From an uncultured Eubacteriales bacterium (GTDB lineage Bacteria; Bacillota; Clostridia; Oscillospirales; Oscillospiraceae), in NCBI GenBank assembly GCA_900317905.1, contig ONIN01000007.1:1-64000 (forward strand): 64,000 nt of DNA, written 5' to 3'. Below the pieces are notes generated by a model. The model did no database searches, was not told the DNA's origin, and saw nothing but the letters and a program-made list of their open reading frames with translations. The translations under genes and the position numbers were made by a program. This document shows, one piece after another, positions 8,537-16,023 of the stretch (its first letter is position 1; each line of letters opens with the position of its first letter).

Positions 8537-10240
8537 TTATTCGATCCCGCTGAGGTCGTATTCCGCCAGCCACTTGGCCGCGGCGGAGCAGACCTCCTTG
8601 AGGCAGGCGGGCTCGAAGGGGCTGTCCAGCCCGGCATTCTTCAGCAGCTCCGTGAAGGTCACGCTGCCGCCCTGCTTCGTATAGGCCATATAGTGCGCCC
8701 AGGCGTCCGGCAGATCCTTCTGGATCCGGGCCCAGAAGCTCAGGGCCACGGTCTGCGCCAGGCAGTAGTCGATGTAATAGAAGGGATAGGAATAGATGTG
8801 GTGCTGCCGCTGCCAGCCCTCGCCCTCGGAGTAGAACGGGATGTCGCCGTCCAGCTTCTGCCAGGGCATGTAGATCCCCAGCAGCTCCTTCCAGACGTCG
8901 TGGCGCTCTCTGGGCGTCATGTCCGGCTTTTCAAAGACGATGTGCTGGAAGTGATCCACCATGGTGCCGTAGGGGATGAAGGTCAGGGAGCCCGCCAGAT
9001 GGTTGTAGCGGAACTTCCGGGTATCGTCACCGAAGAACAGCTCCGACCAGGGCCAGGCGAAAAACTCCATACTCATGGAGTGGACCTCGCAGGCCTCCAG
9101 GCTGGGCCAGATGGTGGACACCGGCACGCGCTTGCGGTTGTACCAGTCGGCGAAGCCGTGGCCGGCCTCGTGGGTGACGGTCTCCACATCGTCGGCGGTG
9201 CCGTTGAAGTTGGCGAAAATGAAGGGGACCTCGTAATCGTGGAGGCTGGTGCAGTAGCCGCCCCCCTGCTTGCCCTCGGTGGACAGCACATCCATAAGCT
9301 CATTATCCAGCATGGTACGGAAGAACTCGCTGGTCTCGGGACTCAGCTCGTCGTAGAACTTCCGGCCGGCGGCCAGAATGTCATCGGCGCTGCCCTGGGG
9401 CTTCGGGTTGCCGCTGCGGAAACGGAGGGCATTGTCGGCAAAGCTCATGGGGTATTCCTTCCCCAGACGCCTGGCCTGATCCCGGAACACCTGATCGGCC
9501 ACGGGAACCAGATACTCCACCACCAGCTTGCGGAAGGCTTCCACGTCCTCCTTGGTGTAGCAGTTGCGCTCCATGCGGTAGTAGCCCAGCTGGGTATAGC
9601 CGCCGTAGCCCAGCTTCACGCCCATCTCGTGGCGGACGTGCACCAGCTCGTCATAGAGCTGGTCCAGCTCGGCCTGATTGTCCTTATACCACTGGCCCTC
9701 GGCCTTCCATGCGGCGAGACGCACTTCGTCATCGGCGTCGTTTTTATATGGGGCGATCTGGCTCAGGGTATAGACGCCGCCGCGGAAGGGGATCTGGGCG
9801 CTGGCCAGCAGCTTTTCGTAGGCCTGCACCAGGTCGTTTTCCTTCTGCAGCTGGGGGATGATCTCGGGAGAGAAGGTCTTGCGCTGGATCTCGGCGTTGG
9901 TGAAGATGATCTCGCCGAATTCCTCGGAAAACTCCTTGCGGAAGGGGCTGGCCAGCAGAGCCTCCGTCCACTTCTGGAGATACTCCTGCAGCTCCGGCTG
10001 CTTCTCGTTCCAGTAGGTCTGTTCCTTATCGTAGAACTCGTCTCTGGTGTCGATGCTGTGGCGGATGCTCACCAGGGTCAGCTGGGTCTCCACCTTACGC
10101 TCAAGCTTGTCCATTTCGAGGAACGCTTCTCTGGCAGAAGCGTAGTCCTCCGCCTGGTTCAGCTTTTCGATCAAAGATGTGATCTCCGCCTTGACGGATT
10201 CCAGATCCGGGCGGGAATAGGGCATTTCGGAAAATTTCAA
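8537..10240 (-). CDS. pepF: M3 family oligoendopeptidase (PepF-like)
   Basis: 567 residues, normal for the shorter M3 oligoendopeptidases. This zinc metallopeptidase would cleave short peptides in the cytoplasm, fitting the neighbouring peptide importer. The zinc site HEAGH is at about residues 352-356 and the third ligand glutamate lies in SLEACEVHSMSMEFF about 25 residues later. Tyr/His-rich substrate-site segments (YSYPFYYIDYCLAQ) are near the C-terminus. It starts at TTG, with GGAGG 8 bases upstream, 15 bases after the XRE regulator stop. Operon order is regulator, peptidase, membrane protein. Confidence 0.92.
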   Translation of the reverse strand: MKFSEMPYSRPDLESVKAEITSLIEKLNQAEDYASAREAFLEMDKLERKVETQLTLVSIRHSIDTRDEFYDKEQTYWNEKQPELQEYLQKWTEALLASPFRKEFSEEFGEIIFTNAEIQRKTFSPEIIPQLQKENDLVQAYEKLLASAQIPFRGGVYTLSQIAPYKNDADDEVRLAAWKAEGQWYKDNQAELDQLYDELVHVRHEMGVKLGYGGYTQLGYYRMERNCYTKEDVEAFRKLVVEYLVPVADQVFRDQARRLGKEYPMSFADNALRFRSGNPKPQGSADDILAAGRKFYDELSPETSEFFRTMLDNELMDVLSTEGKQGGGYCTSLHDYEVPFIFANFNGTADDVETVTHEAGHGFADWYNRKRVPVSTIWPSLEACEVHSMSMEFFAWPWSELFFGDDTRKFRYNHLAGSLTFIPYGTMVDHFQHIVFEKPDMTPRERHDVWKELLGIYMPWQKLDGDIPFYSEGEGWQRQHHIYSYPFYYIDYCLAQTVALSFWARIQKDLPDAWAHYMAYTKQGGSVTFTELLKNAGLDSPFEPACLKEVCSAAAKWLAEYDLSGIE

Positions 10241-10254
10241 GGAAGTTGCCTCCG

Positions 10255-10557
10255 TTAGTTATTGTTTTCCTGCCGGAACGCGTCGATCACCGACAGCACC
10301 ACGTTCAGCTGTGTGTCCGTGAGACCGGAGACGTCCGCGGTCTTCTGGTGCCGGACGCCGAGAAGATAATCGGTGGTGACGCCGAAAAAGGCCGCCAGCG
10401 TGATCAGCGTATCCAGCGTTGGGTAGCCAAGTGCATTTTCATATTTACTCACCACGGCCTTGCTGAGCCCGACGCGGCTCCCCAGCTCCTGCTGGGTCAG
10501 CCCGCGGGCCAGCCGCAGCTTCTTCAGGTTTTCACCAAAATCCGTATAAAGCACCAT
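10255..10557 (-). CDS. XRE-family helix-turn-helix regulator
   Basis: 100 residues. An HTH_3 domain occupies about 5-62 (NLKKLRLARGLTQQELGSRVGLSKAVVSKYENALGYP), with a short C-terminal tail and no ligand domain. It is the first gene of a minus-strand operon with the oligoendopeptidase and membrane protein. A perfect 7-1-7 palindrome lies 26 bases upstream and would suit autoregulation. Targets are not known. Confidence 0.88.
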   Translation of the reverse strand: MVLYTDFGENLKKLRLARGLTQQELGSRVGLSKAVVSKYENALGYPTLDTLITLAAFFGVTTDYLLGVRHQKTADVSGLTDTQLNVVLSVIDAFRQENNN

Positions 10558-10582
10558 ACGACCCCCTTTTTACTAGTGTACT

Positions 10583-10597
10583 GAAATACTGTATTTC
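10583..10597. promoter_or_regulatory. Candidate operator: 7-1-7 palindrome
   Basis: GAAATAC-T-GTATTTC is a perfect inverted repeat in the divergent region, close to the XRE start. Position and symmetry suit autoregulation by that protein. No experimental support; chance is possible in this AT-rich gap. The rest of the gap to 10770 shows nothing else I can name. Confidence 0.4.
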
Positions 10598-10770
10598 ATT
10601 CATAGATTTCGATATCCATTTCGTTGACTTTTTCGTTTTTAGCAGAAACGACCACACCCTTTTTTCCATCACAACCATTTATTCCCATTTTCAATGTTTT
10701 GTCCATTTTACGGTTCCTCTTATATTTCTCTTATTTAATTTATTTTAAGGTTTTTGGGGGAGATTTTTAT

Positions 10771-10799
10771 TTGCTTTTTTCTTGATTACCCTATATAAT
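10771..10799 (+). promoter_or_regulatory. Promoter of the SLH/SGNH hydrolase gene
   Basis: TTGCTT at 10771-10776 and TATAAT at 10794-10799 are separated by 17 bases in an AT-rich stretch, about 38 bases before the start codon. Confidence 0.6.
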
Positions 10800-10836
10800 A
10801 ATTTCATATTCAATAAAAAGCAAAGGAGAAATGAAG

Positions 10837-12654
10837 ATGAGACAAAGCAAACGTGCGCTGGCGCTGCTTCTGGCGGCAGTCCTGTGCCTGGGACTGTTCG
10901 GCTTCACCGCCTTCGCCGCCACCAAGGAAACCGTGAAGCACTACGGCACCTACACCGTCCTCGGTGACAGCATCCCCGGCGGTTTCGGCCTGTCCACCTA
11001 CCCCTATTCTACGCCCGACGGCCCCGCGATCGTTGACGGAGTCGTGGTCGGTCTGAACGATGGCACGCTGGTTGCAGGCAGCTTCCCGGAGATCGTCTCC
11101 AAAGCGATCGCGGCGGAAAAGACCAACTCTCTGTCCCGCTCCGGTATGCGCAGCACCGAGCTGCGTATGATGCTGGACGAGAACTACAACGGCGATGATT
11201 ACACCGAGCTTCTGGTTGCCACCAATCTCGGCATGGACATGGACGCATTTCTCGCCTCCCGCCAGACCTATGTGGACAGCGTGAAGAACGCGGATCTGAT
11301 CACGATCAACATCGGATCCAACGATCTGATGCTGAAGACCATGCACAACGCGCTGACCAACGTCTACAGCAGCGACTCCGAAAACAGCATCACTGCCCGT
11401 CTGAAAGCGTTGCTGGCAGCTCACGGCGGCAGCATCGGAGCAGCCTTTGCTGAGATGCTGTCCACGCTGGAGACCATCGGAAAGCTGCCCCAGGTGATGA
11501 CTGCCGCGCTCTCCACCCTGGCAGAGAGCGAGATCATGTTCCGGCAGAACTGGGAAGCGATCCTTTCCACCATCCACAAGCTGAACCCGGATGCCACCGT
11601 CCTCGCGCTGGGCCTGTATAACCCCTTCCGGGAGATCCAGCTGAGTGATTCCGCTTCCTTCCTGCAGGTCGGCCGTCTCATCGATCCGGTGATCGCCGAC
11701 ATCAACTTCTATATCAGCGCCCTCAGCCCCCAGCATTGGAATTATAAATTTGTCGACATTTCGGATACCGAGGTCTTTGGTTTCCCGGCCCTCTCCGAGC
11801 TCTCCGCCTCCGACGACGGTCTGTATATCATGATGCTGGTGGGAACGCACCCCAACGAGGCGGGTCATGCCTACATCGCCGACCAGATCTTCAAGGCGCT
11901 CCCTGAGCGCAGCGCCTCGGATCCCACGCCTGCTCCCACCGCGACCCCGACTGCGACCCCGACGCCCACTCCCACTCCGACTGCCACTGCGGAGCCGACC
12001 CCGTCTGCAACGGTCGAACCCACGCCCGCTGCGACTGCTGAGCCTACCGCTACGCCCGCTCCCACCACCCAGCCGACTGCGGAGCCCACCGTCTCCCCCG
12101 CTCCTGCAAAGGAGTTCCCCTTCAAGGACGTGGCGAAGGGCAGCTGGTATTATCCCAATGTCTATTACGTCTGGGAGAAGGGCATCATGGAGGGCATCAG
12201 CCCGGACACCTTCGCTCCGAACATGACCACCTCCCGCGCGCAGTTCGCCGCCGTCATCTACCGCATGGCCGGAAGCCCCGACGCCTCCAACATGCGCTGC
12301 CCCTTCACAGATCTCACCGCTGACTGGTATAAGGCCGCCGTGGTCTGGTGCTACAACAACGGCGTGGTCAACGGCACCTCTGCCACCACCTTCGAGCCCA
12401 ACGCCAACATCACCCGCGAGCAGATGGTGACCATGCTCTATCGCTATTCCAAGGACAAGGTTTCCAACACCGACGCCGTGAAGATCTTCACCGACGCCGC
12501 CAGCATCAGCGAATTTGCGGTGCCCGCAGTGGCCTGGGCGGTGCGCAACGGCATCGTCAACGGCATTGGTGACGGCACCTTCGCCCCCAAGGGAATCTCC
12601 ACCAGATCTCAGCTGGCGGCGGTCCTCAACCGCTACATGGAGCTGAAAAAGTAA
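10837..12654 (+). CDS. SLH-anchored SGNH/GDSL hydrolase
   Basis: 605 residues. A signal peptide (about 1-27, ending AFA) is followed by an SGNH hydrolase domain (about 36-350) with GDS at 43-45 (nucleophile Ser45) and GSND at 160-163. The block-V motif reads VGTHPNEAGH: the catalytic histidine is kept, but the Asp expected three residues before it is Val, so a Ser-His dyad or another acid is likely. A Pro/Thr linker (about 363-423) precedes three S-layer-homology repeats (about 424-605), predicting attachment to cell-wall polymer. Start 10837 gives 8-base spacing from AAAGGAG; the ATG at 10831 is too close. Substrate (ester, lipid or glycan acyl group) is unknown. Confidence 0.88.
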   Translation: MRQSKRALALLLAAVLCLGLFGFTAFAATKETVKHYGTYTVLGDSIPGGFGLSTYPYSTPDGPAIVDGVVVGLNDGTLVAGSFPEIVSKAIAAEKTNSLSRSGMRSTELRMMLDENYNGDDYTELLVATNLGMDMDAFLASRQTYVDSVKNADLITINIGSNDLMLKTMHNALTNVYSSDSENSITARLKALLAAHGGSIGAAFAEMLSTLETIGKLPQVMTAALSTLAESEIMFRQNWEAILSTIHKLNPDATVLALGLYNPFREIQLSDSASFLQVGRLIDPVIADINFYISALSPQHWNYKFVDISDTEVFGFPALSELSASDDGLYIMMLVGTHPNEAGHAYIADQIFKALPERSASDPTPAPTATPTATPTPTPTPTATAEPTPSATVEPTPAATAEPTATPAPTTQPTAEPTVSPAPAKEFPFKDVAKGSWYYPNVYYVWEKGIMEGISPDTFAPNMTTSRAQFAAVIYRMAGSPDASNMRCPFTDLTADWYKAAVVWCYNNGVVNGTSATTFEPNANITREQMVTMLYRYSKDKVSNTDAVKIFTDAASISEFAVPAVAWAVRNGIVNGIGDGTFAPKGISTRSQLAAVLNRYMELKK

Positions 12655-12670
12655 TTTCCCTTTCCCTTCC

Positions 12671-12700
12671 ACCCCGACGCTGCGGCGCCGGGGTGATTTT
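12671..12700 (+). terminator. Intrinsic terminator after the SLH hydrolase
   Basis: A GC-rich stem (ACCCCG pairing with CGGGGT, plus inner GC pairs) is followed by GATTTTG. Confidence 0.7.
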
Positions 12701-12701
12701 G

Positions 12702-12730
12702 TTGCAATCGGAAAGGGCTTTCGGTATAAT
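12702..12730 (+). promoter_or_regulatory. Promoter of rsmJ
   Basis: TTGCAA (12702-12707) and TATAAT (12725-12730) with 17-base spacing, directly after the preceding terminator. Confidence 0.6.
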
Positions 12731-12760
12731 GGGGAAAAACGATATGCGGGAGATGTTCTC

Positions 12761-13528
12761 TTGACGAATGCAAACAAACTGATTCTCTTGGCCGCAGCGG
12801 AGCGGATGGAGGAAGCGCGGAGGCTGTCAAAACAGCTGGGACTGCCGATCGCGGAGGAAGCGGAGGCGGGGCAGCTCTGTTTGCTGCTGGACGCCGACGG
12901 CCTGCACCTCCAGCGGGACAATCTGTCGCTGCTGGGGGACTTCTCTGCCCTGCTCCCGAGGCTCAGGCCCAACGCCCTGAACGGCGAGATGCTGGTGCGT
13001 GCTGCCAGGATCAAGGGCTTCGAGGGCACCCCGTCCGCCATCGACGCCACCGCCGGCATGGGTGAGGACGCGCTGCTGCTGGCAGCCGCCGGATTCCGTG
13101 TGACCCTCTGCGAGCGAAACCCGGTGATCGCGGCGCTGCTGCGCGACACCATGGAGCGCGCCGCTCTGGATCCCGCACTGAAGGAAATCGTCGGGCGCAT
13201 GGAGCTCCATGCGGGCGACAGCATCGAGCTGCTGCGAAATCTCGACCGTCCGCCGGAGGTGGTGCTGCTGGATCCCATGTTCCCGGAACGCCGGAAAAGC
13301 GGGCTCATCGGGAAAAAGCTGCAGCTGCTCCAAAAGCTGGAGGCCCCCTGCTCTGACGAAACCGAGCTGCTGGAGGCTGCCATCCAGGCAGGACCGAAAA
13401 AGGTGGTCATCAAGCGTCCGCTGAAAGGGCCGTATCTGGCGGACCGGAAGCCCGCCTACTCCATCCGGGGCAAAGCCGTGCGATATGACTGTATCGTTCC
13501 GCCCCAAAAAGCAAAAACTGAAATTTAA
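12761..13528 (+). CDS. rsmJ: 16S rRNA (guanine1516-N2)-methyltransferase RsmJ
   Basis: 255 residues, the usual RsmJ length. It would methylate G1516 (E. coli numbering) of 16S rRNA using SAM. The SAM-binding loop IDATAGMGEDALLLA (about 93-107), the family motif VVLLDPMFPERRKSG (about 167-181) and the late VVIKRPLKGPYLA segment are characteristic. It starts at TTG with GGGAG 8 bases upstream; no ATG gives a complete N-terminus. It stands alone between its own promoter and the tRNA-Ser promoter. Confidence 0.9.
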   Translation: MTNANKLILLAAAERMEEARRLSKQLGLPIAEEAEAGQLCLLLDADGLHLQRDNLSLLGDFSALLPRLRPNALNGEMLVRAARIKGFEGTPSAIDATAGMGEDALLLAAAGFRVTLCERNPVIAALLRDTMERAALDPALKEIVGRMELHAGDSIELLRNLDRPPEVVLLDPMFPERRKSGLIGKKLQLLQKLEAPCSDETELLEAAIQAGPKKVVIKRPLKGPYLADRKPAYSIRGKAVRYDCIVPPQKAKTEI

Positions 13529-13530
13529 GG

Positions 13531-13559
13531 TTGACAATCTCCCGCTGATATGATAATAT
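13531..13559 (+). promoter_or_regulatory. Promoter of tRNA-Ser
   Basis: TTGACA (13531-13536), 17-base spacer, TAATAT (13554-13559); the tRNA begins 14 bases downstream. Confidence 0.7.
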
Positions 13560-13572
13560 ACCATAGCGGTCT

Positions 13573-13664
13573 GGAGAAGTACCCAAGAGGCCGAAGGGGC
13601 TCCCCTGCTAAGGGAGTAGGCTGTGATAAGCGGCGCGAGGGTTCAAATCCCTCCTTCTCCGCCA
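13573..13664 (+). tRNA. tRNA-Ser(GCU)
   Basis: 92 nt class II tRNA with encoded CCA. The acceptor stem GGAGAAG pairs with CTTCTCC, the anticodon loop CTGCTAA gives GCT, there is a long variable arm, and the T-arm is GAGGGTTCAAATCCCTC. Its last 23 bases are duplicated at 19805-19827 and form the left end of the integrated element. Confidence 0.95.
13642..13664 (+). repeat. attL: 23-bp repeat in the tRNA-Ser 3' end
   Basis: Bases 13642-13664 (T-arm through CCA) are identical to 19805-19827. The tRNA stays intact after insertion. Confidence 0.92.
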
Positions 13665-13671
13665 TGAAAAA

Positions 13672-13706
13672 AGTCTTGTATTCCAACGGATACAAGGCTT
13701 TTTCTT
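13672..13706 (+). terminator. Terminator downstream of tRNA-Ser, supplied by the element
   Basis: The CTTGTAT/ATACAAG stem (13675-13681 with 13690-13696) is followed by a T-rich run. It replaces the native terminator now displaced to 19831. Confidence 0.7.
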
Positions 13707-13724
13707 TGTCTATTTTTACTGTTT

Positions 13725-13783
13725 TACCCCTAAGTTTACCCCTTACAGAAAGAAATACCCCATTTTCGGGCATAGTTTACCCC
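13725..13783 (+). repeat. Left array of TACCCC repeats (candidate integrase arm sites)
   Basis: TACCCC occurs at 13725, 13737, 13756 and 13778, all in the same orientation, between attL and the integrase gene. Four more copies in the same orientation sit at the right end (19643-19683). Such paired sets are typical of arm-type sites bound by the N-terminal domain of tyrosine integrases. Confidence 0.65.
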
Positions 13784-13815
13784 TGTCGGATTGACTCCGG
13801 CAGGGGATTTTTTTA
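13780..13815 (+). terminator. Hairpin with T run overlapping the integrase 3' end
   Basis: CCCCTG(T)CGGA pairs with TCCGGCAGGGG and is followed by ATTTTTTT on the plus strand. It would stop rightward transcription from the tRNA side before it runs antisense into the integrase gene. Confidence 0.6.
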
Positions 13816-14979
13816 TCCATGCTTTCTGATTGTATCGTAGTAGCTTTGTACTCTGTCGGCGGTGTCTTTCATCATCTGTTCTGATGTATGCGCGTATACG
13901 TTCAGCGTGAAAGATGCGGTTGCATGACCTAACAAATCTTGTACGCTTTTAATATCCGCGCCGTTAGCAATGGCGACAGTTGCGGCGGTGTGCCGGAGAT
14001 CATGCGGGCGTGCGTCTGGGCGTCCAATACTGGCGGCGATTCTCTTAAAGCGATTATAGAAAGTTGCGGTTGCAAAGTGCTTTCCCAATTCGTCCGTGAA
14101 AACTAAATCATCTGGATTCGACCATGCACGCCCAGCTTTCAAACGGTTTTCAAGCTGCCTAATATGTTCCTGTTTGAGATATTCAAAGGCAATGGCGGGA
14201 GGTTCAATCGTGCGCGGTCTGCTGCTTTTGGTGGACGGTGCAATATAATACGCCTTGTCGCCGTCCTTGCGCTTTTGGAGCTGCTGACTAATGACAATCC
14301 TCTTGCGTTTGAAATCAATCTGTTTCCACGATAAGCCGAGGCATTCACCCTCGCGCAGCCCTGCGAACAGGCAAAGCGCGTATGCGTTGCGCATGGGGCT
14401 ATCCTCGATTGCGTCCAGAAACATCGGGATTTCTTCATCTGTCAAAGGCTTGATTTCTTTCCTTGTAGCTTTTGGAAGCTCCGCGCCGTCACAAGGATTT
14501 GAAGCAATGATACCCTGCTTGATAGCGATTGAAAACGCCTTGTGAAGAACAGCGGAAACATTCTTGACGGTTTTACCCGACGCGCCCGCCTCTGTCATTG
14601 CATTATAAACGCGCTGGATATGCGATCCTCTGACGGCTTGAAGCTCGACAGCGCCGATATACGGCGTTATATGATTGCGGATTATGCCTTGATAGCTGGA
14701 ATAGGTTAGCGGCTTAACCTTGTTTGCACAGTATGTTGTGAGCCATTCTTGCAGCCATGCGGAAACGGTGATTTTGTTAGGCGCTTTGTATGTACCCTTA
14801 TCAAGTGCGCTAAGTATCTCCGTCATTTTCTGGCGGACTTCTTTTTGCGTCTTTCCGTAAATGCTTTTGCGATCCGGCTTGCCTGTTCCGGGATTCGTGC
14901 CGATGGTTACACGAGCCTCCCAAGTGCCGTCCTTGCGCTGTCGAATACTTCCGCCGCCTTGTGCGTTACGCTTTGCCAT
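13813..14979 (-). CDS. int: Tyrosine recombinase / site-specific integrase
   Basis: 388 residues. It catalyses insertion and excision of the element at tRNA-Ser. An AP2-like arm-binding domain (about 6-50, GSIRQRKDGTWEARV) is followed by a SAM-like core-binding domain (about 60-165) and a catalytic domain (about 180-380). The catalytic Arg is in FAGLREGE, the HxxR box is HDLRHTAAT, then LLGHATASFT and the nucleophile Tyr in NVYAH. Start ATG 14979 follows GAGGAGG; the longer frame lacks a site. It overlaps the repressor gene by 14 bases, so the two are co-transcribed. Confidence 0.95.
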   Translation of the reverse strand: MAKRNAQGGGSIRQRKDGTWEARVTIGTNPGTGKPDRKSIYGKTQKEVRQKMTEILSALDKGTYKAPNKITVSAWLQEWLTTYCANKVKPLTYSSYQGIIRNHITPYIGAVELQAVRGSHIQRVYNAMTEAGASGKTVKNVSAVLHKAFSIAIKQGIIASNPCDGAELPKATRKEIKPLTDEEIPMFLDAIEDSPMRNAYALCLFAGLREGECLGLSWKQIDFKRKRIVISQQLQKRKDGDKAYYIAPSTKSSRPRTIEPPAIAFEYLKQEHIRQLENRLKAGRAWSNPDDLVFTDELGKHFATATFYNRFKRIAASIGRPDARPHDLRHTAATVAIANGADIKSVQDLLGHATASFTLNVYAHTSEQMMKDTADRVQSYYDTIRKHG

Positions 14980-15544
14980 TGCTTTCGTCCTCCTCTCTGT
15001 ATTCATCCGCGCTTAATTTCATCTCGACGATGTTTGAAAAGTCTTTAGATATGCTCCATAACCGCGCCATTTGCATACTCTGTAGCTCCATTGCAAAATC
15101 ACGATCGTTGTTGTCGAAAGCATCCCTTTCAAGACGGTGATAAGTCAAATACTCCGCTATACACCCAAACATGTATTCTGCCTCATCCGCGTCGAGTATT
15201 CTTGATAAATAATCTGGATAAAACTTGCGCCGATCTTCTGAACTTTTCCATTCTAGCAATGTTGTTACTGCTGATTCACTCAACCCGGTTTGCTTGCATA
15301 TATCGGATGCCTGCCGCGTTAATTCTGGATATTCTCCCAAAAGATGCCCCATATCGCAGCCAAGCGCATTGCATAGTATTGAAGCTTGTTCAAACGTCAT
15401 TTCCCCAGTACCTTTTTCCCATTTAGATACTGTCTGTCTTGTTGTAAAACAGGTTTTGGCTAATGCCTCTAGCGATAAATGTAATTGCTTTCTGCGCTTT
15501 TGTATGATTTCCCCTGTCTTTTTCAAATCATAAATGTTATTCAA
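14966..15544 (-). CDS. XRE-family repressor of the element
   Basis: 192 residues. The N-terminal HTH_3 domain (about 6-65, IIQKRRKQLHLSLEALAKTCFTTRQTVSKWEKG) is joined to an unrecognised C-terminal domain rich in acidic and aromatic residues, which could bind an inducer or anti-repressor. It faces left in an operon with int and is divergent from the replication genes, the position of Stl-type master repressors in phage satellites. Start is TTG at 15544 (AAAGGA 10 bases upstream); the TTG at 15553 is only one base from that site. That it represses the rightward operon is inferred. Confidence 0.85.
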   Translation of the reverse strand: MNNIYDLKKTGEIIQKRRKQLHLSLEALAKTCFTTRQTVSKWEKGTGEMTFEQASILCNALGCDMGHLLGEYPELTRQASDICKQTGLSESAVTTLLEWKSSEDRRKFYPDYLSRILDADEAEYMFGCIAEYLTYHRLERDAFDNNDRDFAMELQSMQMARLWSISKDFSNIVEMKLSADEYREEDESNGKA

Positions 15545-15588
15545 AATAACCAAATCCTTTCTGCCAAACTCTTTATAGTTAAAAATAC

Positions 15589-15621
15589 GTTATATACAAT
15601 AACATTATACGATGGTAGAAT
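15589..15621 (+). promoter_or_regulatory. Candidate rightward promoter and repressor operator
   Basis: A palindrome GTTAT-ATACA-ATAAC (15589-15603) overlaps a possible -35 (TATACA, 15593-15598), 17 bases before TAGAAT (15616-15621). Placement between divergent repressor and early genes suits a control switch. The promoter match is moderate. Confidence 0.4.
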
Positions 15622-15664
15622 GAGAATGTCAAGAGGACAGAAAAAGAAAAAGCGAGGTGAGATC

Positions 15665-15826
15665 GTGGATATGTCCGAACAGGCACGCGCAGCGCAGCGC
15701 GAGTATAAACGTCAATGGAGGCAAAAAAACAAAGACCGCATTGCTGAACACAACAAAAGATACTGGGAACGCAAAGCCCAGAAAATAGCGGCTGAAAATG
15801 GAGGCAAGAATGCAGACAAAGACTGA
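15665..15826 (+). CDS. Small basic protein, first rightward gene of the element
   Basis: 53 residues, almost entirely charged helix (SEQARAAQREYKRQWRQKNKDRIAEHNKRYWERKAQ). Proteins of this kind with Tyr/Trp-Arg periodicity are common in phages and small elements and may bind nucleic acid; function unknown. I chose the GTG at 15665 with GAGGTGAG 7 bases upstream; the ATG at 15671 is also possible. It overlaps the next gene by 17 bases. Confidence 0.6.
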   Translation: MDMSEQARAAQREYKRQWRQKNKDRIAEHNKRYWERKAQKIAAENGGKNADKD

Positions 15827-16010
15827 AAAACTGGCACTTTCCCCGGACGAGCTTTGCCCGCTGCTGGGCATTAGTCGCCCGGTCGCGTATGAGCTATGCA
15901 AACGCGCAGATTTCCCGGCAATTCGGATTTCCCCGCGACGGATCATCATTCCGCTCGATGCGCTGCAACGCTGGCTTGACCAAGAGGCAGCGGGAAAAGC
16001 ATCGGTTTGA
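15810..16010 (+). CDS. Excisionase-like helix-turn-helix protein
   Basis: 66 residues matching the HTH_17 / excisionase-type DNA-binding fold: KLALSPDELCPLLGISRPVA, then a basic wing (RISPRRIIIP) and LDALQRWLDQ. It may direct excision with the integrase or activate the element. The start at 15810 has GGAGG 5 bases upstream. It lies 13 bases before the ATPase gene, as in satellite and ICE early operons. Confidence 0.8.
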   Translation: MQTKTEKLALSPDELCPLLGISRPVAYELCKRADFPAIRISPRRIIIPLDALQRWLDQEAAGKASV

Positions 16011-16023
16011 GAGGTGAAGTGGT

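Noticed and set aside
10810-13413. 867-residue open frame on the minus strand across the SLH hydrolase and rsmJ genes
   Set aside because: It spans two recognisable plus-strand genes and their terminator; its composition (Ser/Arg/His/Gly-rich) is that of an antisense shadow in GC-rich DNA.
13725-13783. Possible CRISPR array from the spaced TACCCC repeats
   Set aside because: Repeats are only 6-7 bases and irregularly spaced, no cas genes are present, and their pairing with a right-hand set suits integrase sites. No CRISPR array was seen anywhere in the window.
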